Positions 50,253-59,896 are shown, counted from the stretch's first letter. The stretch: 64,000 nt of DNA from Variovorax sp. Root318D1 (GCF_001424835.1 NZ_LMCQ01000002.1:152156-216155); one strand, 5' to 3'. Numbers and translations: made by a program. The notes: a model not told the origin generated them from the sequence alone.

Positions 50253-52358
50253 ATGAAAAGAGGATCGAGGATGGGGTGGCTGGCACTGGTGGGTGCCGCC
50301 GCTCTGGTCACTGCCTGCGGTGGCGGCAGCGGCGGTGGAGGGGGATGGGCGTTTCCCGTTGCAGGAAATGGCAATGGCAGCGGCGGTGGCACGAACCCAC
50401 CGCCAGTGGCCCAGTCCAAGACCGGCATCTTCCTCGACGCGGCCGTCGAGGGGCTTGACTACACGGCAGGCAGCAGCGCCAAGGCCAGCACCAATGCGAA
50501 CGGCGAATTCACCTGCAACGAAGGCGAGACAGTGGCTTTCAGTGCCGGCGCGCTCGTTCTGGGCAGCGCTGCCTGCGGTACGGCGATCACGCCGTTGAAC
50601 CTGGCCGGCGGCGCCGACGTGAAGGCCGATCCGGTCGTCAACCGCCTGCTCGCGCTGCAGAGCTTCGACGAGGACCGCGATCCCTCGAACGGCATTCGCC
50701 TGACCTCAGCGCTGAAGGCTGCGCTCACGGCCGGGGCGCTCGATTTCAGCGCCGCGGCCGACAGCTTCAACACCGCGCTCAATGCGGTGCTCGCGAGGCT
50801 GCCCGCTCCCTACAATGCCCGCATGGTCGATTCGAGCCGCCGCATGCTGGCGCGGGAACATTTCGAGAATACGCTGGCTTCGCGCCTCGCCGCACCGGCG
50901 GTCGAAGCCTCGACGCAGACCAACGCCCTTGGCACCATCGGCATCGACGTCACCCGCTACCAACTGCAGGCCGATGCCAGCTTCAACGTGCCCTACGAAG
51001 GCGACAACGAGAAGACCAGGGCCGACTTCCTCACCGGCTTCCTGCCGGCCTACGGCTCGGGCCTGGCGTTCAAGGGCAAGGCCGACGACGGCACGCTCGA
51101 GTTCTATGCGATCACCGACCGCGGCCCGAACGGCGACGGCCCGACCGCGCCTGTGCCCAACGGCGGCGGCGCCACCAACATCAGCAAGGTGTTTCCGGCC
51201 CCGTCGTTCGCGCCAAGCTTCGGCATCGTGCGCATCGGCAAGACCGGTGCGGTGCTCGCATCGAGCCTGCCGCTCAAGCTCGATGCCGGCAAGAAGATCA
51301 CGGGCCTGCCGCCGCAGTCCGGCGTGGGCTCGACGGGCGAAACGCCCTTGACCGATCGCTACGTGTTCGATGCCGCCAGGGCGAACTACGACGCCAACGG
51401 CCTCGACCCCGAGACGCTGGTGCTCGACAAGGCGCGCAACGTGCTCTGGACCAGCGACGAATACGGCCCCTTCATCGCACGCATCAACATCGCAACCGGC
51501 GTGATCGAGAAGAAATACGCCCCCGGCAGCGGCGCCGCCGACCTGCCGTTGGTGCTCGCGCAGCGCCGCGCCAACCGCGGTATGGAGGGGCTGACGCTCG
51601 ACGCGGCGGACGGCAAGCTGCATGGCTTCCTGCAGAGCCCGATCGACCCGAAGGACGGTGCGGGCAAGTCGATCCAGGCCACGCCGCCGGGCGGCAGCAA
51701 AACCGACGTGCGCCACATCGCAAAGTTCACGCGCTGGCTCGCATTCGACCCGGCCACCGAGACATCGAAGCTCTACGCCTACCCGATCGACGGCAGCCAG
51801 TACGACAAGAACCGCACCGGCAATGCCAAGCTCGGCGACGTGGTGAGCCTGGGCAACGGCCGCTTCATCGTGATCGAGCAGGGTGCGCGCAAGAGCGACG
51901 GCAAGGTGTTCAACAAGCTGATGCTGGTCGAGCTGCCGGCCGATGCAACCGACATCGCGGCCTTCGACCACAACCTGGAGGTCAGCAGCATCACGCAGGC
52001 GCCTTCGGGAGCTGCTGATTACTCCGCGGTGGTGACCATGCGCAAGACCGAGCTGCTCGATCTCAACGCACTGGGCTGGCTGGCCGAGAAGGCCGAGGGC
52101 CTGGCCGTGGTGGACGACCAGACGCTGGCGCTGGTGAACGACAACGACTTCGGCCTGAGCACGATCCTGCTCGACGCCGACGGCAAGACCGTGGCCGGCA
52201 GCATCGAGGACTGCACGGTGGATGCGGCCGGCGCGATCATCGCCAAGTGCCCGACCGGCGTGACGGGCGCGCGCATCACGCGTGGCAGCGACCTGGAGCG
52301 GCCGACGCGCATCTGGCTCATCAAGCTCGATCGCAAGCTGAGCGAACTGCGCCTTTGA
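50253..52358 (+). CDS. Esterase-like phytase-family lipoprotein
   Basis: 701 residues. Signal peptide with lipobox VTAC (Cys22) and a Gly/Asn-rich linker. A region of about 200 residues follows, then the 'esterase-like activity of phytase' domain from about 240, with FYAITDRGPNGDG, DPETLVLDKARNVLWTSDEYGP and RANRGMEGLTLD motifs. This points to an exported enzyme acting on phosphate or other esters. The stop abuts the convergent next gene (TGATCA). Confidence 0.88.
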   Translation: MKRGSRMGWLALVGAAALVTACGGGSGGGGGWAFPVAGNGNGSGGGTNPPPVAQSKTGIFLDAAVEGLDYTAGSSAKASTNANGEFTCNEGETVAFSAGALVLGSAACGTAITPLNLAGGADVKADPVVNRLLALQSFDEDRDPSNGIRLTSALKAALTAGALDFSAAADSFNTALNAVLARLPAPYNARMVDSSRRMLAREHFENTLASRLAAPAVEASTQTNALGTIGIDVTRYQLQADASFNVPYEGDNEKTRADFLTGFLPAYGSGLAFKGKADDGTLEFYAITDRGPNGDGPTAPVPNGGGATNISKVFPAPSFAPSFGIVRIGKTGAVLASSLPLKLDAGKKITGLPPQSGVGSTGETPLTDRYVFDAARANYDANGLDPETLVLDKARNVLWTSDEYGPFIARINIATGVIEKKYAPGSGAADLPLVLAQRRANRGMEGLTLDAADGKLHGFLQSPIDPKDGAGKSIQATPPGGSKTDVRHIAKFTRWLAFDPATETSKLYAYPIDGSQYDKNRTGNAKLGDVVSLGNGRFIVIEQGARKSDGKVFNKLMLVELPADATDIAAFDHNLEVSSITQAPSGAADYSAVVTMRKTELLDLNALGWLAEKAEGLAVVDDQTLALVNDNDFGLSTILLDADGKTVAGSIEDCTVDAAGAIIAKCPTGVTGARITRGSDLERPTRIWLIKLDRKLSELRL

Positions 52359-53243
52359 TCAGTCGGCCAGCGTGAGCAGCGGCACGTCGCGCTCGCGGCC
52401 CATGGCCTCGAGTTCGGCGCGCGTGCGGGCCGCCAGCCAGGCGGCCAGGGCCTCGTGCGTGGCCGCCGCCATCATGTCGGGCGGCGCCACGCCCGCCGCT
52501 TCGCAGAGGCGGGCTGCGAAATGCGGCTCCAGTGCCGCCACCGCCACGCGGCCATCGGCACAGGGATAGACGCGGTAGCCAGCGTGCGCCCCGCCGACCG
52601 CACCTTCGGGCCGGGTGAGGCCCCAGGTGCGAGGCAGAGCCAGCCAGTCTGCCGAGGCATTCAGCGCCACTTCGAGGTAGATGCCTTTTGCGCCTGCGGC
52701 CGAACGTGCGTGCAGGGTCGCTTGCAGCACCGCTTCCGCTGCGAGCAGGGCGCCGCCCATGTCTGCGTACAGCGTCGGAGGCAGCTCGGTGCCGGTGACG
52801 AGTCCGCTTTCGGCGACATAGGTCAGGTCGTGCCCCGGCTCTTCGGCGCGCGCACCGGGGGCACCGACGATCGCGACTTGGCACAGCGAGGGATGACGCG
52901 ACTGGAGCGAGGTCCAGTCCAGCTTCAGCTTGCCGAGGGCGGAGGGCCGGAAGGAAGTCAAAAGCACGTCGGTCCGGGCGAGTTCGGCGTGCAGTTGCGC
53001 CTGTCCGGCGTCGGTCTTCAGGTCGGCCGTCTGAACGGCAATGCCTTCGTGCATGGCGGCATACGCGGCCTTGTTGTAGAGGGCCATCGGGTCGCCGGCG
53101 GGCGGCTCGAGCTTCACGCAGGTGGCGCCCATTCCGTGGCAGCGCAACAGGGCGGCGGGGCCGGGAAGGTTGAGCGCCAGGCTCAGGACGCGGACGCCCG
53201 CGAGCGGCTGAAAAGAGGAGGCGGCGGGACTTGGCATGGGCAT
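52359..53243 (-). CDS. CaiB/BaiF CoA-transferase family, AMACR-like
   Basis: 294 residues. Features of alpha-methylacyl-CoA racemase: GHDLTYVAESG (catalytic His) and ADMGGALLAAEA (catalytic Asp), about 30 residues apart. It is shorter than the usual 350-400 residues, lacking part of the C-terminal lobe, as in some short family members. It probably epimerises or transfers CoA on a 2-methyl or similar acyl-CoA. Divergent from an SDR gene with a 138-base spacer. Confidence 0.85.
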   Translation of the reverse strand: MPMPSPAASSFQPLAGVRVLSLALNLPGPAALLRCHGMGATCVKLEPPAGDPMALYNKAAYAAMHEGIAVQTADLKTDAGQAQLHAELARTDVLLTSFRPSALGKLKLDWTSLQSRHPSLCQVAIVGAPGARAEEPGHDLTYVAESGLVTGTELPPTLYADMGGALLAAEAVLQATLHARSAAGAKGIYLEVALNASADWLALPRTWGLTRPEGAVGGAHAGYRVYPCADGRVAVAALEPHFAARLCEAAGVAPPDMMAAATHEALAAWLAARTRAELEAMGRERDVPLLTLAD

Positions 53244-53381
53244 AGTTCCAGAGTACAGGGCTACAGCCATTTTCACTTGACGGGGGAGCCAGATTTCGCA
53301 AGCCATGTCACCCGCTGCGGCGTAGCATGTGCCATGGCAGACCCGCCTCTTGCCGCTGTTGCAATGACCAAGGAGACCACC

Positions 53382-54284
53382 ATGTTTGAAGCTTCCCTCA
53401 TGAGCGGCCAGCGCATTCTCGTGACAGGCGGCGGCACCGGCCTGGGTCGCGCAATGGCCGAGCGCTTTCTGGGCCTGGGGGCCGACGTCGCAATCTGCGG
53501 ACGCCGCCAATCGGTCTGCGATGAAACCGCCGCCGAGTGGCGGCAGCAGTTTCCGGGGCGCCGCATCGATACCTTCGGCGTCGACATCCGCAATGCGCAG
53601 AACGTCGACGAAATGGTGGAAAGTCTGTTTCAGGATGGCGGACTCACCGGGCTCGTCAACAACGCGGCGGGCAACTTCGTGGCGCCGACCGAGAGCCTGT
53701 CGCCGCGTGCCTTCGATGCCATTGCGAACATCGTCTTTCACGGCAGCTTCTACGTCACGCAGGCGGTGGGCAAGCGCTGGGTGGCCGAAGCCAAGGCCGG
53801 CAAATGGAAGGAGGGCGACGCGCTGCGCAGCGTGATGAGCATCATCGTGACCTGGGTCGACAACGGCAGCCCCTACGTGGTGCCTTCGGCCATGAGCAAG
53901 GCCGGTATCGAGGTCATGACCAAGTCGCTTGCGGTGGAGTGGGCGCGCCACGGCATTCGGCTGAACGCCGTGGGGCCGGGCGAGATTCCGACCGAAGGCA
54001 TGAGCAAGCGCCTGAATCCCGGCGAAGAGCCCGGCGCGCGCAGCAAGAAGACCAACCCGATGGCGCGCACCGGCCGCATGAGCGAGCTGCAGAACCTGGC
54101 GGCCTTTCTCATGGCGCCGGGGCAGTGCGACTGGCTCACCGGCCAGAGCATCATGATGGATGGCGGCAATGCGCTGGCCACGGGCGGCAATTTTTACGAG
54201 CTGCGCCAATGGAGCGACGACGACTGGCAGGCCGCACGCGAGCGCATCGAGGCGCAGAACCAGAAGGACAAGGCGCAGCGCTGA
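53382..54284 (+). CDS. SDR oxidoreductase, 2,4-dienoyl-CoA reductase-like
   Basis: 300 residues. NADPH-binding GGGTGLGRAMAERF near residue 18, and the catalytic region SPYVVPSAMSKAGIEVMTKS with the GPGEIPTEGM loop typical of DECR-like enzymes. AAGGAGAC stands 7 bases before the ATG. An in-frame ATG at 53334, just behind a TAGCAT hexamer, could give a longer form. Likely part of unsaturated acyl-CoA oxidation with the neighbours. Confidence 0.88.
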   Translation: MFEASLMSGQRILVTGGGTGLGRAMAERFLGLGADVAICGRRQSVCDETAAEWRQQFPGRRIDTFGVDIRNAQNVDEMVESLFQDGGLTGLVNNAAGNFVAPTESLSPRAFDAIANIVFHGSFYVTQAVGKRWVAEAKAGKWKEGDALRSVMSIIVTWVDNGSPYVVPSAMSKAGIEVMTKSLAVEWARHGIRLNAVGPGEIPTEGMSKRLNPGEEPGARSKKTNPMARTGRMSELQNLAAFLMAPGQCDWLTGQSIMMDGGNALATGGNFYELRQWSDDDWQAARERIEAQNQKDKAQR

Positions 54285-54343
54285 CGAGCACAGCGGGCCA
54301 GAGGGTATCGTTGCGCTTCGACAAGAAATTCAGGAGAAAGAAG

Positions 54344-54952
54344 ATGCAACTCGTCGGCATGCTCGATTCGCCCTATGTGCGCCGCGTGGCCATTTCGCTG
54401 CGCCTCTTGGGCCTTCCGTTCGAACACCGCTCGGTCTCGGTGTTCAGCACCTTCGAACAGTTCCAGGCAATCAATCCCGTCGTCAAGGCACCGACGCTGG
54501 TGTGCGACGACGGCACGCTGCTGATGGATTCTTCGCTCATCATCGACTACGCGGAGACGATCGCCGACCGTAGTCTCATGCCCTCGGACGCCAATGACCG
54601 GAAGCATGCGCTGCAGGTGCTGGGGCTCGCGCTCGCAGCGTGCGAGAAGACGGTCCAGATCGTCTACGAGCGCAAACTGCGCCCGCTCGAAAAGCAGCAT
54701 GCCCCGTGGGTCGACAGGGTGCGCAACCAGCTGGCCGCCGCCTATGCCGGGCTCGAGGCCGAGATACGGAAACTGCCCGCGGTGGCCGATGAAGCCTCCA
54801 TGGGGCAGGCTGCCCTGACGAGCGCCGTGGCATGGAGCTTCACGCAACTGGTGATTCCCGACGTCATTGCGCCGGCCGATTACCCGTCGCTTGCTGCCTT
54901 TGCCGCCAATGCGGAAAAGCTGCCGGCCTTGCTGGCGCTTCCGCAGGTCTGA
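54344..54952 (+). CDS. Glutathione S-transferase family protein
   Basis: 202 residues. Thioredoxin-fold N-terminus with catalytic Ser near DSPYVRRVAIS, the cis-Pro/Glu-Ser region KAPTLVCDDGTLLMDSSLI and a helical C-terminal domain. CAGGAGAAAG site. Convergent with the DUF488 gene, 1 base between stops. Confidence 0.9.
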   Translation: MQLVGMLDSPYVRRVAISLRLLGLPFEHRSVSVFSTFEQFQAINPVVKAPTLVCDDGTLLMDSSLIIDYAETIADRSLMPSDANDRKHALQVLGLALAACEKTVQIVYERKLRPLEKQHAPWVDRVRNQLAAAYAGLEAEIRKLPAVADEASMGQAALTSAVAWSFTQLVIPDVIAPADYPSLAAFAANAEKLPALLALPQV

Positions 54953-54953
54953 T

Positions 54954-55343
54954 TCAGTTCGCGATGTCCGCCCCGCGCTCGGCCAGCAGGCTGCGCAGCA
55001 GCGAGCGATGGCAGCGCGATTCGTCCTCGCAATAGCAGCCCACGGAAAGCGCCGCACTGTGTGAAAGGGCGGCCAGCAGGTCGAGGCTGCGGCTCGCGTC
55101 GGCTTCGGCCATCTCGGCCTTGTACTTGCGCATGAAGGCGTTCCATTGCGCGGGCGTTTCCGCTTCCTGGCCCAGCTTCATGGTCTCAGCGGAAGGTGCG
55201 AGATTGGGGTACCACACGTCATACCAGTTCTGCGAGGCGAACTCGGTTTTGGGAACCCCGCGCGGCGGCCGGCGCACGGTGCCGATGCGAAGGCCCTCGC
55301 CGCTGGCGCGCGGCGTACCGAGGCGAACGATGCGGATGCTCAT
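54954..55343 (-). CDS. DUF488 family protein
   Basis: 129 residues. Typical features: RLGTPR start, WYDVWYPNLAPS, and the C-terminal CYCEDESRCHRSLL with the conserved Cys-x-Cys...Cys-His-Arg. Small soluble family of unknown activity. A GAAGGAGC site precedes the ATG. Confidence 0.9.
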   Translation of the reverse strand: MSIRIVRLGTPRASGEGLRIGTVRRPPRGVPKTEFASQNWYDVWYPNLAPSAETMKLGQEAETPAQWNAFMRKYKAEMAEADASRSLDLLAALSHSAALSVGCYCEDESRCHRSLLRSLLAERGADIAN

Positions 55344-55373
55344 GTGCAGCTCCTTCTCTTCTTGCGATGAACT

Positions 55374-57227
55374 TCAGGTGCCGACGATCCCGCCGTCGCG
55401 CCGGCGAATGGCCAAGGTCGCCGAGCGCGGGCGCGCGCTGCCGGGTGCCGTGCCATCCGGCCATGCGCTGTTCGGTGTGGCGGTGCCATCGTCGCGCGAC
55501 TCGCCCGGATGCTGGATGTTGACGAACAGCGTGCGCCGGTCCGGCGTCACCACGCAGCCGGTGACCTCGCTGCCGTTCGGCGCAGTCAGGAAGCGCTTGA
55601 TGCGGCCCGTCGCCGGATCGGCACAGAGCATCTGGTTGTTGCCGAGCGACGCATACGGAGGCTTTCCGATCAGCTGGCCGCTCATGTCGGTCTGGATCCA
55701 GAGCAGGCCGCCGCTGTCGAAGTGCAGCCCGTCGGGGCTGCCGAAGATGTCGGCATCGACGGACGGATAACGCGCGCCGCTGCTCTCTTGCGCGGAGTCG
55801 CCGGCCAGCGCGAAGTGCGCCCACGCAAAGCCCGTGCTGCCGGCATCGGCGTCGTCCTCGCGCCAGCGCAGGATGCCGCCAAAGAAGTTGTCGGCACGCG
55901 GATTGGCGGCATCGGGCGCCGGCTTGCCGGGGTTGCCGCGCTGGCTGTTGTTGGTGAGGGTGACGTACACCTCGCCCGTCTGTGGATGCACCGCGATCCA
56001 CTCAGGCCGGTCCATCCGGGTGCCGCCCACCACGTCGCCGGCCAGCCTGGCGTGGATCAGCACCTCGGCCTGGTCTGCAAAGCCGCTTCCCGCGTCGACA
56101 CCGTTGCGGCCATGCACGAGTTCGAGCCATTGGCCGCGGCCGTCGGCATTGAAGCGCGCGACGTAAAGCGTGCCTTCGTCGAGGAGGCGGCTGTTGGCTG
56201 CACTTCCGCCTCGAGCCGAAACCTTTCCCTGGCTCACGAACTTGTAGATGTATTCGAATCTTGCGTCGTCAGCCGTGTAGACCACCACGCGTCCGTCTTT
56301 GGCAAGCGTGCAGGTCGCACTTTCCTGGCGCTTGCGGCCGAGTGCCGTGCGCTTGACGGGCTTGGCCGCCGGATCGAAGGGGTCGATCTCCACCACCCAG
56401 CCGAAGCGATGGGCCTCGTTCGGATGACGACTCAGGTCGAAGCGATCGTCGAAGCGCCAGTACTCCACCCATTGCGAGCCCGGCACGGTGCCGTAGCGGC
56501 GCTGCGCGGGCGACGCGTCCTTCGCCGCTTCCTTCGGACCGCCGAAGTAGCCATGGAAGTTTTCTTCGCATGTCAGGTAGGTGCCCCAGGGCGTGACGCC
56601 CATCGCGCAATTGGCAAAGGTGCCGAGCACCTCGTCGCCGGCTGGATTGGCCGCGGTGCGCATCAGCGGCGTGTTGGCGGCGGGGCCGGCGATGCGCATT
56701 GGCGTGCGCCCGTGCACGCGACGCGCATAGGTTGAAGGCCGTACCTGGCGCCAGCCTTCGCGCGTCCACTGGATCTCGATGACAGAGACGCCCATCGCGT
56801 GCAGCGACTTGCGCACCTTGCCTGCGTCCCACTCCTTGATGCCGTCCGTGTGCAGCAGCTGTTCATCGGTGTACTCGTGGTTCATCACCAGCAGTGCGCG
56901 ACCCCGTGCTGTGAGCGGGAAGAAATGCATCCCGTCGTGATGCATGCCGGCCTGCAGTGCCTGGTCTTCCGCACTGTTGCTGCCGTCGGGCGCAAAGGCC
57001 GGCACCGGCTGGCCCGCCGTGCCGGTCGGCGTGCCCCAGGGGTAGAGCAGCTGCCATTCGTATTCGGGCGGCACCACGACGGCATCGCGCAGCGACGCCG
57101 GCACGCCGGTGAAGCCGAGCACGGCCTGGCTCGGAGGGAGGGGCGACGCCATCGCGCCACTCCGGTGAAGCAGCGCCACCACGGTGGCAGCGCCCGATTG
57201 CAGAAAGATGCGACGGTCCAGGGGCAT
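55374..57227 (-). CDS. PhoX-family Tat-exported phosphatase
   Basis: 617 residues. N-terminal Tat signal DRRIFLQSGAATVVALL; the mature part is a DUF839/PhoX beta-propeller: YLTCEENFHGYFG, HRFGWVVEIDPFD and PDGLHFDSGGLLWIQTD supply carboxylates of the Fe/Ca active site in PhoX. Probably a phosphate-starvation alkaline phosphatase. The long frame upstream of the ATG has no family sequence. Divergent from the crotonase gene (95-base gap); no Pho box was recognised there. Confidence 0.9.
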   Translation of the reverse strand: MPLDRRIFLQSGAATVVALLHRSGAMASPLPPSQAVLGFTGVPASLRDAVVVPPEYEWQLLYPWGTPTGTAGQPVPAFAPDGSNSAEDQALQAGMHHDGMHFFPLTARGRALLVMNHEYTDEQLLHTDGIKEWDAGKVRKSLHAMGVSVIEIQWTREGWRQVRPSTYARRVHGRTPMRIAGPAANTPLMRTAANPAGDEVLGTFANCAMGVTPWGTYLTCEENFHGYFGGPKEAAKDASPAQRRYGTVPGSQWVEYWRFDDRFDLSRHPNEAHRFGWVVEIDPFDPAAKPVKRTALGRKRQESATCTLAKDGRVVVYTADDARFEYIYKFVSQGKVSARGGSAANSRLLDEGTLYVARFNADGRGQWLELVHGRNGVDAGSGFADQAEVLIHARLAGDVVGGTRMDRPEWIAVHPQTGEVYVTLTNNSQRGNPGKPAPDAANPRADNFFGGILRWREDDADAGSTGFAWAHFALAGDSAQESSGARYPSVDADIFGSPDGLHFDSGGLLWIQTDMSGQLIGKPPYASLGNNQMLCADPATGRIKRFLTAPNGSEVTGCVVTPDRRTLFVNIQHPGESRDDGTATPNSAWPDGTAPGSARPRSATLAIRRRDGGIVGT

Positions 57228-57322
57228 GAGCGAGGGTGGTGTTGGGTAGGCGACAGCCGCCATCATCGCCCAGCGCCTGCACGGGGCGATACTGGGGTGA
57301 AGAAAACCGAAGGAGACACCGA

Positions 57323-58150
57323 ATGGCCGAACGAATCGAATGGACCCGCCACTCCGACGGCGTGGTGGAACTGCAGCTTGCGCGCGCCGACAAGATGAAC
57401 GCGCTCGACCCCGCGATGTTCGACGCGCTGATCGACGCAGGCAAGGCGCTGTGCGGCGACGCCACGGTGCGCGCGGTGGTGATGTCGGGTCAGGGCAAGG
57501 CCTTTTGCGCCGGCCTGGACATGGCCTCATTCGAGCGCATGGGGCAGGGCGCCGCGAGTTCGGTGCTGGGTGCGGCGGCGGGCGGTGCCGATCTGTCGAC
57601 GCGCACGCATGGCATCTCGAACGCAGCCCAGTACGTGGCAATGGCTTGGCGCGAGGTGCCGGTGCCCGTCATTGCCGCTGTGCATGGCGTGGCGTTCGGC
57701 GGCGGCCTTCAGGTGGCGCTGGGTGCCGATATCCGCATCGTTGCGCCCGACACGAAGCTGTCGGTGATGGAAATCAAATGGGGCCTTGTGCCCGACATGG
57801 GCGGCATGGTGCTGATGCGCGAGCTCGCCCGCAGCGACGTGGTGCGCGAGCTCACGTTCACGGGACGCGTCTTCTCGGGCGAGGAAGCGCTGCAACTCGG
57901 CTTTGCCACCAGGCTGGCTGCCGATCCGCTGGCGGAGGCGCTTCAGATGGCGCACGACATCGCCACCAAGAGCCCTGACGCCATCCGCGCCGGCAAGCGC
58001 CTTCTCAATGCGTCGCTGTCGCTCGGCGCGCGCGATCTGCTGATCGCGGAGTCGGTGGAGCAGCAGGCGCTGATCGGCAGCCGCAACCAGGTCGAGGCAG
58101 TGACGGCGAACATTGAGCGGCGTCCGCCGAATTTCAACGCGCCGGCCTGA
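57323..58150 (+). CDS. Enoyl-CoA hydratase/isomerase (crotonase) family
   Basis: 275 residues. Oxyanion-hole segments GKAFCAGLDM and GVAFGGGLQVALGAD are intact. Active-site acid positions differ from those in classical EchA (GLVPDMGGMVLM), so isomerase or hydratase action is unresolved. GGAGACACC site. With the AMACR-like and DECR-like genes it makes a third acyl-CoA enzyme in this region. Confidence 0.9.
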   Translation: MAERIEWTRHSDGVVELQLARADKMNALDPAMFDALIDAGKALCGDATVRAVVMSGQGKAFCAGLDMASFERMGQGAASSVLGAAAGGADLSTRTHGISNAAQYVAMAWREVPVPVIAAVHGVAFGGGLQVALGADIRIVAPDTKLSVMEIKWGLVPDMGGMVLMRELARSDVVRELTFTGRVFSGEEALQLGFATRLAADPLAEALQMAHDIATKSPDAIRAGKRLLNASLSLGARDLLIAESVEQQALIGSRNQVEAVTANIERRPPNFNAPA

Positions 58151-58289
58151 TCGGTGCCCCCGATGGGGCGCACTAGAGGGTGTTTGCGGCATTTTTTGGC
58201 GCTTTTGCAGCCCAATAAACCGCGCGGCAGGCCCAAGTCGCTCAAAATGTAAGAATTAAGTATCTCTATTTCAGGCGTGTGTCCTTCGC

Positions 58290-58313
58290 CACAGAAAGAT
58301 CTGTCTTTGTGTG
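58290..58313. repeat. Inverted repeat in the 265-base gap
   Basis: Arms CACAGAAAGA and TCTTTGTGTG with TCTG loop, 9 of 10 pairs, in the AT-richer gap 58151-58414. Nothing else in this gap is recognised beyond scattered AT-rich hexamers. Confidence 0.5.
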
Positions 58314-58414
58314 AGGAAGGTCACCTCTGCCGTGAATTAGGGGGAGGCGAGGGGTGGCGGCGCCTGTCACATTCCTTAACAATTATTTCTTTTTGACTGC
58401 GACGGCGCTACTGC

Positions 58415-58726
58415 ATGTCGACCACCTTTTTCTGCAACTTCAGTGTGCCTATCCTGGTGGCCGAGGATCGCTACAAATACGTCCCTGTCGTTGGGGTGTT
58501 CCGCAGCATCCCGGTCGACCAGATCGACAAGTGGGTGATGCACCCCGGCGGCGGCCCGCGCAGCGACCGCGAGCTGGCATCTGAAGTCCTTGTCGAGGTC
58601 CGCAAGCCGCTTGGAACGAGCGGACGCACCGTGCCGCATTCGTTCGAGGTGGCCGATGTGCTTCATCTGGACCGCGCAGCGGCCATCGTGGTGTCCACCT
58701 TTCTTGCGGCATTGCCCCGCGCCTGA
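58415..58726 (+). CDS. 103-residue protein of unknown function
   Basis: Soluble protein with beta-rich N-terminus (FFCNFSVPILVAEDRYKYV), Gly/Pro-rich middle (MHPGGGPRSDREL) and a C-terminal helix. No motif recognised and no Shine-Dalgarno seen. It is isolated by a 265-base upstream gap that is unusually AT-rich for this window, so transfer is possible. Confidence 0.55.
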   Translation: MSTTFFCNFSVPILVAEDRYKYVPVVGVFRSIPVDQIDKWVMHPGGGPRSDRELASEVLVEVRKPLGTSGRTVPHSFEVADVLHLDRAAAIVVSTFLAALPRA

Positions 58727-58753
58727 ACGGCAGACCCGCCGGCCGCGTGCCGC

Positions 58754-59896
58754 TCAGTGCCTGCCGCGGGCGTCTACCGGCCAGATTGCCACCAGGGTAT
58801 CGCCGTCAACCACGTGGTACGCATCATGCAGATTCACGGTGGGGTCGCAGTGCGGCGTGACAAATTCGATGCGGTCGCCAAGTGCAGGCCGTTCCCCGGC
58901 AAACAGCAGCTTGCCGTGTTCGTCGCCAAAGAAGGCGTAGCGGCTCGCCGGATCGGCACCACGCGCCACCAGCGGAACGCCGCTGTCGGTTGCAAAACAC
59001 TTGGTACCGCCGTCCACCGTGACCCAGTCCACCGCATGGGTGCTCACCACCGCAGTCTGCACGAACAGTGACACCTCGAAGGGCGAAGGCTGCCCCGGGC
59101 CGGCGAGCACTTGGGTGTATTCGGCGTCCATGAAGACGTAGGAGCCGGCCTGCAGTTCGGTGAATGCGTCGCGTCCTGCATCGAGATCGTGGGTGCCGGT
59201 GCCCGCGCCCGTGACGATCTCGAAATGAATGCCGCCGCGTTTGGCCTCGGCCACAATGTGCGCAATGGTTTCGCGCAGGCTGGCTGCCGCGGCGCTGCGC
59301 TGTTGCCGGTCGGCTATGTGCTGCAGATTGCCGGCATAGGCCTGCAGGCCGCGCAGCTTCAGGCGTGGCTCGGCCGCAATGCGGCGTGCGAGGTCGAGCA
59401 CCTGCGCCTCGCTGACGGCGCCGGTGCGGTTGTAGCCGGCGCCGTAGTCAACCAGCACCTCGAGCGGGTGCGGCAGGCCGAGCGTGGCTTCGGCAAGGTC
59501 GGCCGCGTTGCGCGGATCGTCGACCACCACCATCATTCCGCCGGGGCCCGCCAGCCTGGCCAGCTTGACCACCCGCGCGATCTTGCTCGGAGTGACGGCA
59601 GGCGAGGTGATCAGCACCCCCGGTATGCCGGCCTTGACCATCACCTCCGCCTCGCCCAGCGTGACGCAGCTCACGCCCAAGGCACCCGCAGCCACTTGGC
59701 GGCGCGCGATCTCCACGGACTTGTGCGTCTTGACGTGCGGCCGGAGGCCCACGCCCCGCGCCTTGGCAAACGCGGCCATGCGCTCGATGTTTCGCGTCAG
59801 CGCGCCAAGGTCGAGCAGGAGCGCGGGTGTATCGAGCGACTGCCGGCCGCCGGCAAGGCCGATCAGGGGTTTATTGACTTGGGTATCAGGAAGCAT
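58754..59896 (-). CDS. DSD1-type PLP enzyme (D-threonine aldolase / D-serine dehydratase family)
   Basis: 380 residues, fold type III. PLP lysine lies in RPHVKTHKS near residue 55; the C-terminal zinc site reads TPHCDPTVNLHD (His and Cys ligands). Members are metal-activated D-threonine aldolases or D-serine dehydratases; which is unclear. Single gene. Confidence 0.88.
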   Translation of the reverse strand: MLPDTQVNKPLIGLAGGRQSLDTPALLLDLGALTRNIERMAAFAKARGVGLRPHVKTHKSVEIARRQVAAGALGVSCVTLGEAEVMVKAGIPGVLITSPAVTPSKIARVVKLARLAGPGGMMVVVDDPRNAADLAEATLGLPHPLEVLVDYGAGYNRTGAVSEAQVLDLARRIAAEPRLKLRGLQAYAGNLQHIADRQQRSAAAASLRETIAHIVAEAKRGGIHFEIVTGAGTGTHDLDAGRDAFTELQAGSYVFMDAEYTQVLAGPGQPSPFEVSLFVQTAVVSTHAVDWVTVDGGTKCFATDSGVPLVARGADPASRYAFFGDEHGKLLFAGERPALGDRIEFVTPHCDPTVNLHDAYHVVDGDTLVAIWPVDARGRH

